Part shown: piece by piece, positions 44,067 to 53,374 of the stretch
How the letters are laid out: every line of letters starts with the position of its first letter
How positions within the stretch are numbered: position 1 is the first letter of the stretch
NCBI GenBank assembly: GCA_035295745.1
Contig: DATGIL010000071.1
Location: forward strand, 248,001 to 312,000
Reading direction: 5' to 3'
DNA: 64,000 bases
From: JAIQFL01 sp035295745
GTDB taxonomy: Bacteria; Acidobacteriota; Terriglobia; Bryobacterales; Bryobacteraceae
The notes under the pieces: model-generated
Seen by the model: the letters and a program-made list of their open reading frames with translations, nothing else
The model's database searches: none
Told to the model about the DNA's origin: nothing
Position numbers and translations under genes: made by a program

Positions 44067-46889
44067 TTACGGAGTTACTGTCAAAGTTACCGACTGGCTG
44101 GCGGCGCCACCCACCGTCACAACCACGGGCTGAGCACCAGTGGCCAGTTGGGACGGAACCGTATAGTTGATCTGGAGGACGCCCACCAGTCCGGCCGGAA
44201 TCCCGGAGAAACTAATCGGCGTGTTGACGCCGCCCACCGTCAAAGAAACGCTCTGATTCGGCGCAGGCAGGCTGGCGACGGGCGTTCCCGAAGCGGGAGC
44301 GGCGCCTGTCGATACCACCGGCGAAACTAAACCCACGCCAGTGACAAACAGCGTGACGGTCTGTCCGCGCGCTGCAGTTGTATTCGGAACCGGAGCATTC
44401 GCCGTATTCACGAAAATTCCTGGCGCGGCGGCAGCGACGCGGAAGGTTGTAGACGTAGTCTGGCCGTTGTTGCTCACTACCAGGGTTGCATTGCCGTTGA
44501 CGGTCGCCTCGTAAGGCACCTGGATATTCAACTGGCCGGGAGAGACGTAGTAGAGGGGCGCGCTGATTCCGTTGACGGTCGCCTGTACGCCGCCTAATTG
44601 CGTGGGGAGCGGCACATTGGCAGCGCTCGCGGTGACCGGAGACAATTGCGAGCCGAAGACCGTCATCACCATGCCCGGGGCGTAGGTCTTCTGGAACGAA
44701 GCGCCATTGGTCAGTCCGGAAATCGAGGGCGGACCAGAGGAAGCGATCGCGGATACCGTGACGCTCACGGTCGACGAGGCGCTATTGAAATTGCTGTCGC
44801 CACTGTACTGCGCTGTGATCGTGTCGGATCCTACCGCCAATTGCGCACCGCTGACTGACAACGTCGCGATGGCGGTCCCGCTCGAACCCGATAGAATCGA
44901 AGAGCCCAGCGTAGTGTTGCCAGCGAGGAACGTCACCGTGCCGGTCGGCGTCACGCCGTTACCGCCGCTAATCGTCGCTGTCACCACCACGCTATCCGCA
45001 GAGGTGATCGTGTGGGAATTGGACGAAACCGTGAGATTCGGCGCCCTGCGAGCCGAGACGGTGCCACCGCCGCCCCACGCGGTGACCATGGCGAAGGCGT
45101 CAACCGAGCCGAGACCAGTTGCCAAATCATAACCCGTGCCAGCGCTGAAGCCGACCGGCGTCGGCGTGCAGTTACGCGCGCGCGAAGGGCAAGGGTCCAC
45201 CATGTTGTCGCCGCTGGTGATGTCGTGAAAGGCGCCCGGCGTGGCTTGCGCTAGTGAGTAAAGCCGTGGATTGACGTTGCCCATTCCAGCCGACGCCTGC
45301 ACTCCTTTTGTAACCAGATAGTGGTTCAAGAGTGCGATCATTCCGGAAAACGAGGGCGCGCCCACCGAGGTGCCGCCCACTCCTCCCAGACTTCCACCGG
45401 TGTAAAACATATATGCGTCATGGTCGGCGGAGCCGGACAGCGAGATGTCGGGAACATCGCGGGCTCCATCACTCGGCACGCCGAGTCCCGTCTGCCAGGT
45501 GGGCTTGGTGAAGAAGACGCTCGCGCCTCCGCCACTCGCGGACGGGGACCCGTCAATCGCAGTGTCGTTCCAAACTGCCTCCGGAATGTACGACAGTGCC
45601 GAACTACGAGTAGCGCTGTTGGTGGAGTTCCAATAGCTCCCGCCGTTCTCGTTGAATTCCGTGCCGCCAATGGAGGTCACTTCAGGAATGGCTCCAGGCA
45701 AGTCCACCGAAAGGCCGTAACTGGTCCGAGTGCTCGATCCGTAGCAATCCGCCGCGCCATTGTCGCCGGAGGCAGCGACCCACGTGATGCCCTGCGCATT
45801 GGCCTGCTGCGCCAACGCCTGTTGCGAGCGCGCATCGGAGAGCGGTGTCAGGGCCTCGCACAGGCCATAGCTCATGCTCAGCACGGGAGCGATATTCTGA
45901 TCCACTGCGTACTGTGCCGAGGTCTCGACGTCGCCGGAGTAGACGTAAATGATGGTGGCATTGCGAGCTACGGCGCCCGCGAGTTCGATATCGAGATCGG
46001 CTTCCGCCAGATCGCCCTTCACTACTCCCGGGTCGGTGGCATTCGCTACCAGCACGAACTGCGGGTCGTTGGCTGCCAGACTGAAGTAGCTGCGAAACGA
46101 CTGAATGTCGGACAGGTTCACCTTCGTCTGGCCCACTACCGCGATCTTCTGCCCGGTTCCGTCGATTCCGGCGTTATAGAGAGGCTGAATGTTGTAGATG
46201 GTGGCGACATCGTCAGGCGCCAGATAGTGGCTGCCGCCGCTCGAATTGTAATTCGGATGGAGCGGATTCACGATCTGATGCGGTGTGCGCGCGGCGGGGC
46301 GAAGACGAAAGTCGGAGAGACCGTGAATTTCGCTCACCACGGCATTAAAGGCTGCGGGGACCGAAGGCTCGCCGGAGTTGGCGTAGTGTAGCTCACCATT
46401 CACCATGTAGTGGTGCAGTTCGATCCCGAACGCGCTCTCCACGTCGCGAGCACCACCGCTGACGGCCACCCAATTGCGAGCTCTGGCGACTCCGGCAATC
46501 GTGAGATTCTGTTGCTGGAGCCAGGTGGTGAGCTGGTCGAGGTCGCTTTGACTGACACCAAAGCGATCGGCGTACTGTTCGGGCGTCAACCACTTATGGT
46601 AATTGGGCGAGGAGGGGTCCTGTTGTTGGGCGAGCAGTTGTTCCAGGTCGGCCTGTTGCGCCGCCGAGGGCCGTAACATGACGGTAATGTAAGGGAGTGT
46701 GAGCGAAGCTTCGACCCGCCCCTGATCGTTCTCCGGCACAGCGCTCGGATGGATATGGCCTTTGAGGAAGACGCGTTTGGTGTTGTCGACGGGGCCGGAG
46801 ATGCGGCTCAATTGCGCCGCCGACAATTTGGGTACCTGCGGAAGGTACGCCATAGCAAAGCACAGTACGATAGTTTGGTACTTTCGCAT
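44067..46889 (-). CDS. Secreted S53 (sedolisin/kumamolisin-type) peptidase with Ig-like and C-terminal TIGR03437-type domains
   Basis: A 940-residue exported zymogen. After the signal peptide come a Pro-kumamolisin activation domain (about 40-190), the S53 peptidase (about 220-600), a beta-sandwich of the bacterial Ig-like type (about 620-715) and the Solibacter-type C-terminal domain (about 720-940, GASFQKTYAPGMVMTVFGSQL). The catalytic set is in view: GDLAEADLDIELAGA (Glu296, Asp300), ASGDNGAADCYG (oxyanion Asp376) and VGGTSVGAPSFSGM (Ser508). It should be an acid-active endopeptidase outside the cell. A strong terminator follows, and the 5' region has a structured leader. Confidence 0.92.
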   Translation of the reverse strand: MRKYQTIVLCFAMAYLPQVPKLSAAQLSRISGPVDNTKRVFLKGHIHPSAVPENDQGRVEASLTLPYITVMLRPSAAQQADLEQLLAQQQDPSSPNYHKWLTPEQYADRFGVSQSDLDQLTTWLQQQNLTIAGVARARNWVAVSGGARDVESAFGIELHHYMVNGELHYANSGEPSVPAAFNAVVSEIHGLSDFRLRPAARTPHQIVNPLHPNYNSSGGSHYLAPDDVATIYNIQPLYNAGIDGTGQKIAVVGQTKVNLSDIQSFRSYFSLAANDPQFVLVANATDPGVVKGDLAEADLDIELAGAVARNATIIYVYSGDVETSAQYAVDQNIAPVLSMSYGLCEALTPLSDARSQQALAQQANAQGITWVAASGDNGAADCYGSSTRTSYGLSVDLPGAIPEVTSIGGTEFNENGGSYWNSTNSATRSSALSYIPEAVWNDTAIDGSPSASGGGASVFFTKPTWQTGLGVPSDGARDVPDISLSGSADHDAYMFYTGGSLGGVGGTSVGAPSFSGMIALLNHYLVTKGVQASAGMGNVNPRLYSLAQATPGAFHDITSGDNMVDPCPSRARNCTPTPVGFSAGTGYDLATGLGSVDAFAMVTAWGGGGTVSARRAPNLTVSSNSHTITSADSVVVTATISGGNGVTPTGTVTFLAGNTTLGSSILSGSSGTAIATLSVSGAQLAVGSDTITAQYSGDSNFNSASSTVSVTVSAIASSGPPSISGLTNGASFQKTYAPGMVMTVFGSQLSPVTASAANVPLPTQLGGVQATVNGISAPLYYVSPGQLNIQVPYEATVNGNATLVVSNNGQTTSTTFRVAAAAPGIFVNTANAPVPNTTAARGQTVTLFVTGVGLVSPVVSTGAAPASGTPVASLPAPNQSVSLTVGGVNTPISFSGIPAGLVGVLQINYTVPSQLATGAQPVVVTVGGAASQSVTLTVTP

Positions 46890-46898
46890 ATAACGCCG

Positions 46899-47049
46899 TG
46901 AAAAAACAGACCTACTGTTATTCTGCTGGCTTTTAGAGGTCGAGTGGGACCGCAGCAGTCAGACCCCCTCGGACGCGGGAAGAACACACGGGCATCTGGA
47001 GCCGCCCTGCGGCGGGCTCATCTGCCCCAACTGCTCACGAAACTCCAGA
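46899..47049 (-). promoter_or_regulatory. Structured region upstream of the S53 gene, candidate RNA leader
   Basis: Plus-strand GAGCCGCC (46999-47006) pairs with GGCGGGCTC (47011-47019), while the overlapping TCTGGAG (46995-47001) can instead pair with CTCCAGA (47043-47049); the two pairings exclude each other. Nearer the gene, AACAG (46905-46909) and CTGTT (46915-46919) form a short stem that on the minus strand is followed by a T run (46901-46906). I do not recognise a known riboswitch here. The role is speculative. Confidence 0.35.
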
Positions 47050-47132
47050 CGGGCTCAAACCGATCAAGGTTTCTAAAAGCTAAACCCGCCCGCAAGGCTT
47101 AACGTTGTTAACGAATCTTTACGTGTTGTGTC

Positions 47133-48620
47133 TCAACACACACTCCGGGATTGGTCCGATTCCGCAAAGAGTCCCAACTCGCTGATGGCAGGGCTCGCCG
47201 AGGCCTGCGTAACCCGCAAACGTAAACGGTTGGCGCTTACAGGCTTCTCCAGCCGGATCAGCCGCCGGGGACCAATACTGGTGCCAGACGCCACGGTTTC
47301 CCATGAATCAGAATTCCAGCGCTCCACGGCAAACGCATCGATGCGCTGGCCGAAGCGGATCGCCTCCGCGACGCGGATCACCTGGAACGAGGTGTCCCTG
47401 CCGAGATCGAGGGTCGCTTCGGGAGTGAGCATGGAATCGTCCGCGGCCCAGCAGGTATCGGGATATCCGTCCACCAGGTGGGCGGGCGCATAGTCGCGGG
47501 CCTTGCGCCGCGTATTCGAAGCGGTGACTTTGGCGTGTGCCGCGAGGTTCTTACCGAACGTAGAGCGACGGTAGTCTCCGAAAGCTTTTAGCGCCGCCAC
47601 GTCCTCCTTCTCGAGAAGGCCACTGCGATTCGGCGGCACGTTGAGCAGCAGGTTCGCGCCGCGTCCTACCGACTTGTAATAGAGATCGATGAGCTGGGCC
47701 GGGGTCTTTACGCGCGCGTTCTCGCGCTCGTGCCAGAACCAGCCGGGGCGTATGGAAACGTCGCACTCCGCGGGAAGCCAGTGAGAGCCATGCCGATGGC
47801 CGGCAGGCGACTCCTTTTCCCGCACATCGCCAGGCGAGGCCGCACCGCCGTCCATACCGACCGGGTCGTACGTGGCCCAGCACGGTTCGCCGGCGATCCC
47901 GCGTTCGTTGCCGACCCAGCGGACATCGGGGCCGACGTCGCTGAAGATCACGGCTCCGGGTTGCAGTGAGCGCACCAGATCCCAGGTGCGAGGCCAGTCG
48001 TAATACGTGCGCTTATCGATAGTGCGCTTTTCCCGCGAGCCGCCGTAGAAGCCGTCGCCGCCATTTGCGCCGTCGTGCCAGACCTCGAAGATCGGACCGT
48101 AGTTGGTGAGCAGCTCTGTGAGTTGGCGGCGATAGATCTCGAGATACTGTGGTGTCCCGTATTGCGCGGAGTTGCGATCCCAGGGGGATAGGTAGACGCC
48201 GAAGAGTAATCCGTGGCGGCGGGCGGCGTCGGAGAGGTCGCGGACCACATCGCCCTTTCCCGCGCGCCACGAACTGGAGCGCACGGAGTGGTCGGTGGTT
48301 GCGGTGGGCCATAGGCAGAAGCCGTCGTGATGTTTGCAGGTGAGGATCACGCCGCGCATTCCGGCAGCGGCGAGGCTCGCCACGATGGCGTCCGCGTCGA
48401 AAGCGGTGGGGTTGAACAGATTGGCATCCTCGTCGCCGTAGCCCCATTCCTTGTCGGTGAAAGTGTTGACGGTGAAGTGCAGGAAGGCCGTGGTCTCGAG
48501 TTCGTGCCAGCGGAGTTGACGTTCGCTGGGGATGGCGCCATAGGGCGTGGGCGCCGGGACTGATGCGGCTCGGGCAAACGGCGCGGAGGCTGCCGCCAGG
48601 AAGAGACGCCGGGTGAGCAT
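47133..48620 (-). CDS. GH29 alpha-L-fucosidase with C-terminal F5/8-type (CBM32-like) domain
   Basis: A 495-residue exported enzyme (MLTRRLFLAAASAPFARA; one twin-arginine pair). The GH29 barrel occupies about residues 25-345, with ILTCKHHDGFCLWPTATTDH, GVYLSPWDRN and FEVWHDGANG, whose Asp183 fits the nucleophile position. HHDGF is the fucose-binding motif. From about 360 a discoidin/F5-8 type domain follows (LVDGYPDTCWAADD, IRFGQRIDAFAVERW). It would release terminal fucose from glycans in the periplasm or outside. It is the first gene of a minus-strand cluster with a DinB-like and a sialidase-fold protein upstream. Confidence 0.9.
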   Translation of the reverse strand: MLTRRLFLAAASAPFARAASVPAPTPYGAIPSERQLRWHELETTAFLHFTVNTFTDKEWGYGDEDANLFNPTAFDADAIVASLAAAGMRGVILTCKHHDGFCLWPTATTDHSVRSSSWRAGKGDVVRDLSDAARRHGLLFGVYLSPWDRNSAQYGTPQYLEIYRRQLTELLTNYGPIFEVWHDGANGGDGFYGGSREKRTIDKRTYYDWPRTWDLVRSLQPGAVIFSDVGPDVRWVGNERGIAGEPCWATYDPVGMDGGAASPGDVREKESPAGHRHGSHWLPAECDVSIRPGWFWHERENARVKTPAQLIDLYYKSVGRGANLLLNVPPNRSGLLEKEDVAALKAFGDYRRSTFGKNLAAHAKVTASNTRRKARDYAPAHLVDGYPDTCWAADDSMLTPEATLDLGRDTSFQVIRVAEAIRFGQRIDAFAVERWNSDSWETVASGTSIGPRRLIRLEKPVSANRLRLRVTQASASPAISELGLFAESDQSRSVC

Positions 48621-48637
48621 GAATCCAGGATAGCGGC

Positions 48638-49186
48638 CTAGCGGCTTGCCGGTGGAACGATGCTGTTCATTCGCGCGTAGACTACCATCTGTCCGTAGTG
48701 ATCGAAGGTGTGCGCCACGGCGGTGGAGGCGAGTGCGCCACGAGCCTCGTTCCCATTGCCGAAGGGGGACTTGACCAACTCCAGTACGCTGCGTTCATCG
48801 AGCGATCGCATCACCTTGTGTGCATACGCGAAGGAGTCCTTCAGATACTGCACGATCTGCTCTTTGCTGGTGGCGGTGGCCGGACCGTTCTCGCCCGACC
48901 CAAGGTCCACCGGCGGCTTCTCCTCTGCCGCCGCGGCGCACACCAGGTAGATCACCGTCGCCACGTGCTTCACCTGCGAGCCGAAGTTTCTAACGTTCTT
49001 AAATTCGCCGCCCGAGGGCGCAAAATTATACTTCCCGGCTGGCATCGCTTCGGCGAGAGAAACGATTTCCGATTCCACACCGCTCAATTGGCTGTCGTAC
49101 AGCTTGGAAACTGTGGTTCTTTCGGCGCCCGTCGCAACACCGGCGAGCAACGCGCTCGCCATCAGAATCGTAATCGTCTGTTTCAT
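48638..49186 (-). CDS. Exported DinB-like four-helix protein
   Basis: From the ATG at 49186 (GAGGGTGG upstream) the protein has 182 residues with a signal peptide (MKQTITILMASALLAGVATG). The rest is helical, with the DinB metal histidines in QVKHVATV and VAHTFDHYGQMVVYARMN. DinB/YfiT-like proteins include thiol S-transferases and hydrolases that use a three-His metal site; the exported, small version is common in acidobacteria and its role is not known. It lies 41 bp after the sialidase-fold gene and 17 bp before the GH29 gene. Confidence 0.82.
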   Translation of the reverse strand: MKQTITILMASALLAGVATGAERTTVSKLYDSQLSGVESEIVSLAEAMPAGKYNFAPSGGEFKNVRNFGSQVKHVATVIYLVCAAAAEEKPPVDLGSGENGPATATSKEQIVQYLKDSFAYAHKVMRSLDERSVLELVKSPFGNGNEARGALASTAVAHTFDHYGQMVVYARMNSIVPPASR

Positions 49187-49227
49187 GAAGCTGCCACCCT
49201 CGCCGGGCAGTATAGCATCTGACTCGG

Positions 49228-50733
49228 TCAGTGTTTCTGATTTCGCAAAAGAGGCAAGTCGGGGATGGGTTTGGGCGCGGCGTGGAATTGGTGCGGCTGC
49301 GTATTGATCTCGATGCGGCCGCTGGTCCATCGGGTGTCACCCGGCCGTTCCGCCGACGACGCGAAGAGGCTACTGCGATTGTCGGTATTGCCGGAGTTCG
49401 CCAGCGTATAGAACGACAGGAAAACATCCCCGGCCATTACGATTCCCTGATAATCCCCCAGAAACGGCACGCTGCCGGCATGCAGCGGTGCGCTCAAAAT
49501 ATCGAAGGGCGCCGCCACGCGTGTCTCGCGCCATGAGTCGCCGCCGTCCTCTGAAACCACGCGCCAGTAAGCGGCCAAGAGGGTATTGGAATCGCTCGTA
49601 TCCTGTCGGAAATCGAAGTATGTAACCGCCACGTTGCCATCCGCGCCCGCCGCGACCGCGGGCGTGAAGGCCTGCACCTGCGGCACCTGATTCACCTGGA
49701 CCACGGGAGACCACGTCGTGCCCCCGTCCAGCGACTTCGAAAACGCGATCCCATCGCGCAGACCGCCACTGAATCGCGAATCGGACCAGACCACGTAAAC
49801 GGCTCCCGAAACAGGGTCCGCCGATACGCTCGGAATGCCAGCACCGGTCCGCAATCCCACCTTGTTCTTGACGTCCAGAGTTCCCACGGTCTGGTTCGTC
49901 GCGAAGAGGGTTGGCCCCTTCCAGGTGGCCCCATGGTCCACCGACCGCAACACTCCATTCCAGACTCCGGGAGAGCGGCCGCCGTTCGGGGCAGTCAGTA
50001 CGAACACATCCAGCAATGTGCCATCCGGCAGAACCACGATTTGACTGGCGGTGGCGTAGCTGTTTGCGCCGGGATTGTAGATCTGGCGGGAAGGTTCCCA
50101 AGTCGCGCCGCCGTCCGTGGTACGTGAGAACCAGATGGGAATGTCATTCGTGTTGGTGTTGTCCCACACCACGTAGACATAGTGCGAATCGGTCGGGTCG
50201 GCAGTGATGGACTCCTTATCGTCGCCTGGGTTGTTCGAGAGCAAAGTGGGCTCGTCCCAGGTGAACCCGCCATCGGCCGAGCGGCTCACCAAAACCGGGG
50301 TGAGGACGCCGGCACCGTTTACTCCCAGTGCGGCCTGATAGGCTGTGCCGTCGGGGGAAATGGCGACCCAGGGATCGCTGGCGCGCTCCCAAACTCCTCC
50401 TGTGCAGCGCGAAAAGTGGGCGGACGATGTGGTCCAGGTGCGCCCATGATCCTTGGACACCGCGGACACCACGCCGTTCGAGCCGCCGTTCGTCCAGCGG
50501 TCTTGCTGCCAGGCTCCGACCAGGTGCTCGGGATGCACCGGATCGGCAGTGACATACGGCTCGGTGGTCGAATTGAAAAAGACACTACCGCCGCCGCTTT
50601 GGGGACCCGCGCAGCCTTCCGGGAAGGGGCTCATCCCCGAAATCGGAACGGCGGTTGACGGCAGCGTACGCTTCGGCGGAGATTGGGCCTTCCCGGAGAC
50701 GGTCAGCAGCGCCAGAAGTGTCAGATACCGCAT
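49228..50733 (-). CDS. Exported sialidase-fold (BNR/Asp-box) protein
   Basis: A 501-residue protein with a signal peptide (MRYLTLLALLTVSGKAQ). It carries several Asp-box repeats, S-x-D-x-G-x-T-W: SKDHGRTWTT, SADGGFTWDE, TTDGGATWEP, SVDHGATWKG, SLDGGTTWSP and SEDGGDSWRE, spaced as in the six-bladed sialidase fold. The arginine triad of true sialidases cannot be identified with confidence, so it may be a glycan-binding or non-sialidase hydrolase. It is upstream of the DinB-like and GH29 genes, suggesting a small glycan-degrading operon, and divergent from gyrA. Confidence 0.85.
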   Translation of the reverse strand: MRYLTLLALLTVSGKAQSPPKRTLPSTAVPISGMSPFPEGCAGPQSGGGSVFFNSTTEPYVTADPVHPEHLVGAWQQDRWTNGGSNGVVSAVSKDHGRTWTTSSAHFSRCTGGVWERASDPWVAISPDGTAYQAALGVNGAGVLTPVLVSRSADGGFTWDEPTLLSNNPGDDKESITADPTDSHYVYVVWDNTNTNDIPIWFSRTTDGGATWEPSRQIYNPGANSYATASQIVVLPDGTLLDVFVLTAPNGGRSPGVWNGVLRSVDHGATWKGPTLFATNQTVGTLDVKNKVGLRTGAGIPSVSADPVSGAVYVVWSDSRFSGGLRDGIAFSKSLDGGTTWSPVVQVNQVPQVQAFTPAVAAGADGNVAVTYFDFRQDTSDSNTLLAAYWRVVSEDGGDSWRETRVAAPFDILSAPLHAGSVPFLGDYQGIVMAGDVFLSFYTLANSGNTDNRSSLFASSAERPGDTRWTSGRIEINTQPHQFHAAPKPIPDLPLLRNQKH

Positions 50734-50825
50734 GCTTTAGATTGCTCCACGAACACGCAATTGGCAAGTCAAAAACCACTCAACTTGCTGTAAAATAGAA
50801 GTTAACTTCCCCCTAGGAGTCTCTC

Positions 50826-53363
50826 TTGGCAGATCAGGAACCACCATCGCAGGATTCGCTCATTCCGCCCTCATCGGGTGGCGGGGACGGTGGCAATAAA
50901 AACCACGTTCCCATCAACATCGAAGAGGAAATGAGGCACTCGTATCTCGATTACGCCATGAGCGTGATCGTGGGACGAGCGCTACCGGATATCCGCGACG
51001 GTCTCAAGCCCGTCCACCGCCGCATCCTGTATTCGATGCAGCAGATGGGGCTGCAATCCAACCGTCCCACCCGCAAGTGCGCCAGGATCGTGGGCGACTG
51101 CATGGGTAAATACCATCCCCACGGCGACATGGCGATCTACGATGCCTTGGTGCGCATGGCGCAACCGTGGTCGCTCCGCTATCCGCTGGTGGATGGCCAG
51201 GGTAATTTCGGATCGGTCGATGGCGACCAACCGGCCGCCCAGCGGTACACCGAAGCGCGGCTTTCGCGCATCGCCGGCGCCCTGCTGGAGGACCTCGACA
51301 AAGAGACCGTCGACTTCAAGCCGAACTACGACGAAAGCGAGTTGGAGCCCGAGGTCCTGCCGACCCGAGTGCCCAACCTGCTGGTGAACGGTTCGTCGGG
51401 CATCGCGGTGGGCATGGCGACCAATCTGCCGCCGCACAACCTCACCGAGATCATCGACGCCACGATTCTGATGGTGCAGCATCCCGAGACCCAATTGGCA
51501 AAACTGCTCGAGATCGTGAAGGGCCCCGATTTTCCGACGGGCGGTTTCATTCTGGGCCGTGGCGGCATTATCGATGCGTACAGCAAGGGCCGTGGCCAGA
51601 TCAAGATCCGCGCCCGGGCCGCGACGGAACGCCTGGGTAAGGACCGCGAGCAGATTATTATCACCGAGATTCCGTACCAGGTAAACAAGTCGAAGCTGCT
51701 CGAGAGCATTGCGTCGATGGTGAATGAGAAGCGCATCGAGGGCATCTCGGATGTGGTCGACCACAGCGACCGCGACGGCATGCGGATCGTGGTGGAGTTG
51801 AAGCGCGGCGAGCAGGCCGAGGTGGTGCTCAACAACCTCTACAAGAACACGCAGCTACAGGTGGGCTTCGGCATCATCATGCTGTCGATCGTCAACGGGC
51901 AGCCGCGCGAGCTGGGCCTGGTGCAGATGATCCGTTACTTCATCGAGCACCGCGTGGAAGTGGTCCGCCGCCGCACGGAGTTCGAGCTGCGCAAGGCTCG
52001 CGAGCGCGAGCACATCTTGCTCGGGTTCCAGAAGGCGCTAAACAATCTTGACGAAGTAATCCAGTTGATCCGCGCGGCGAAGCTGCCGAGAGAGGCGCGC
52101 GAATCGCTGATGGCGCGCTTCGAATTCAGCGAAAAACAGGCGCAGGCGATCATCGAAATGCAGTTGCAACGCCTCACCGGGATGGAGCAGCAGAAGATCC
52201 TGGACGAGTTGGCGGATATCCAGCGGCGTATCGCGGAGTACCTGGAAATCCTGGGATCGGACACCGTGCTGCGCGGCGTGATCATCAAGGAACTCAAAGA
52301 GGTCCAGAAGGCTTTCGGCGACGAGCGCCGTACCGAGATCATCGAAGATACCGGTGAGATCCGGCTTGAGGATCTGGTGGCCGTGGAGGACATGACCGTC
52401 ACGGTGACCCGCGGCGGCTATCTGAAGCGCACGTCGGTAGACACCTACCGGCGGCAGACGCGCGGCGGCAAGGGCCGCATCGGGATGGGCACTCGCGCGG
52501 AAGACTTCGTGGAGCACCTGATTGTCGCGTCCACGCACAGCTACCTGCTCATCTTTACGACTCGCGGGCGTCTCTACTGGCTGAAGGTCTACGAGATCCC
52601 CGACGCCAGCACCACCGGAAAGGGCAAGCACATTTCCAATCTCATCAATCTGCAGCCCGATGAGACGGTGAAGGCATTTCTCTCGGTAAAGGACTTCGTG
52701 CCCGACCAGTTCATCGTGATGGTGACCAAGCACGGGGTCATCAAGAAATCGGAGCTGACGGAATTTGACAACCCGACGGCGCGCGGCATCATCGCGGTGT
52801 CGCTGGACGAGGGCGACGAGTTAATCGCCGCCAGAATCACGCACGGCGATAACTACGTGTTCCTGGGTTCGCGCGAAGGGCAGGCGATCCGGTTCGTGGA
52901 GAGCCAGGTACGCGCCATGGGAAGGCAGGCGCGCGGCGTTCGCGCCATGGATTTGGCGGAGGGCGACTACCTGGTGGGTATGGAGGTCGCCGATAAAGAC
53001 GGTCTGCTGCTCTCCATTGCGGAAAACGGTTATGGGAAACGCACTCCGCTCGATGACTACCGCCTGACCGCTCGCGGCGGCAAGGGCGTCATCAACATGA
53101 AAATCACCGGAAGGACCGGCAAGGTGGTAGGCATTCTCTCGGTGAAGGAAGATTCGGAGATCATCATCGTCAGCCAGAACGGCAAGATCATACGCATCGA
53201 ATCGTCCACTATTCGCCAAGCCGGGCGTTCCACGCAAGGCGTGAGACTGGTCTCGCTGGAGGAGGGCGACAAAGTCGCGGCCGCGTCCGTAATTCCGGAG
53301 ACCGAAGTGGGCAGCGGCGGCAACGGCGGCACCAACGGGCAGGGAGATCTGCCGCTACAATAG
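50826..53363 (+). CDS. gyrA: DNA gyrase subunit A
   Basis: An 845-residue type IIA topoisomerase subunit. Translation starts at TTG, with AGGAG 7 bp upstream. The breakage-reunion domain has the catalytic tyrosine in AAQRYTEARL (Tyr141) and the winged-helix KYHPHGDMAIYD. The C-terminal part has six beta-pinwheel repeats, the first with the GyrA-box-like RRQTRGGKG, which favours gyrase over topoisomerase IV. At the place of E. coli Ser83 there is Met102; Asp106 matches Asp87. The C-terminus ends in a Gly-rich tail. larE follows after 11 bp. Confidence 0.96.
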   Translation: MADQEPPSQDSLIPPSSGGGDGGNKNHVPINIEEEMRHSYLDYAMSVIVGRALPDIRDGLKPVHRRILYSMQQMGLQSNRPTRKCARIVGDCMGKYHPHGDMAIYDALVRMAQPWSLRYPLVDGQGNFGSVDGDQPAAQRYTEARLSRIAGALLEDLDKETVDFKPNYDESELEPEVLPTRVPNLLVNGSSGIAVGMATNLPPHNLTEIIDATILMVQHPETQLAKLLEIVKGPDFPTGGFILGRGGIIDAYSKGRGQIKIRARAATERLGKDREQIIITEIPYQVNKSKLLESIASMVNEKRIEGISDVVDHSDRDGMRIVVELKRGEQAEVVLNNLYKNTQLQVGFGIIMLSIVNGQPRELGLVQMIRYFIEHRVEVVRRRTEFELRKAREREHILLGFQKALNNLDEVIQLIRAAKLPREARESLMARFEFSEKQAQAIIEMQLQRLTGMEQQKILDELADIQRRIAEYLEILGSDTVLRGVIIKELKEVQKAFGDERRTEIIEDTGEIRLEDLVAVEDMTVTVTRGGYLKRTSVDTYRRQTRGGKGRIGMGTRAEDFVEHLIVASTHSYLLIFTTRGRLYWLKVYEIPDASTTGKGKHISNLINLQPDETVKAFLSVKDFVPDQFIVMVTKHGVIKKSELTEFDNPTARGIIAVSLDEGDELIAARITHGDNYVFLGSREGQAIRFVESQVRAMGRQARGVRAMDLAEGDYLVGMEVADKDGLLLSIAENGYGKRTPLDDYRLTARGGKGVINMKITGRTGKVVGILSVKEDSEIIIVSQNGKIIRIESSTIRQAGRSTQGVRLVSLEEGDKVAAASVIPETEVGSGGNGGTNGQGDLPLQ

Positions 53364-53374
53364 GAGCAGGTCCG

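Noticed and set aside
50761..50796. TTGGCA ... TAAAAT as gyrA promoter
   Set aside because: The gap between the boxes is 24 bp, too long for a standard sigma-70 promoter.
50826..53363. Topoisomerase IV subunit A (parC) as the identity
   Set aside because: The C-terminal part has a GyrA-box-like RGGKG and a full set of pinwheel repeats, which favours gyrase.
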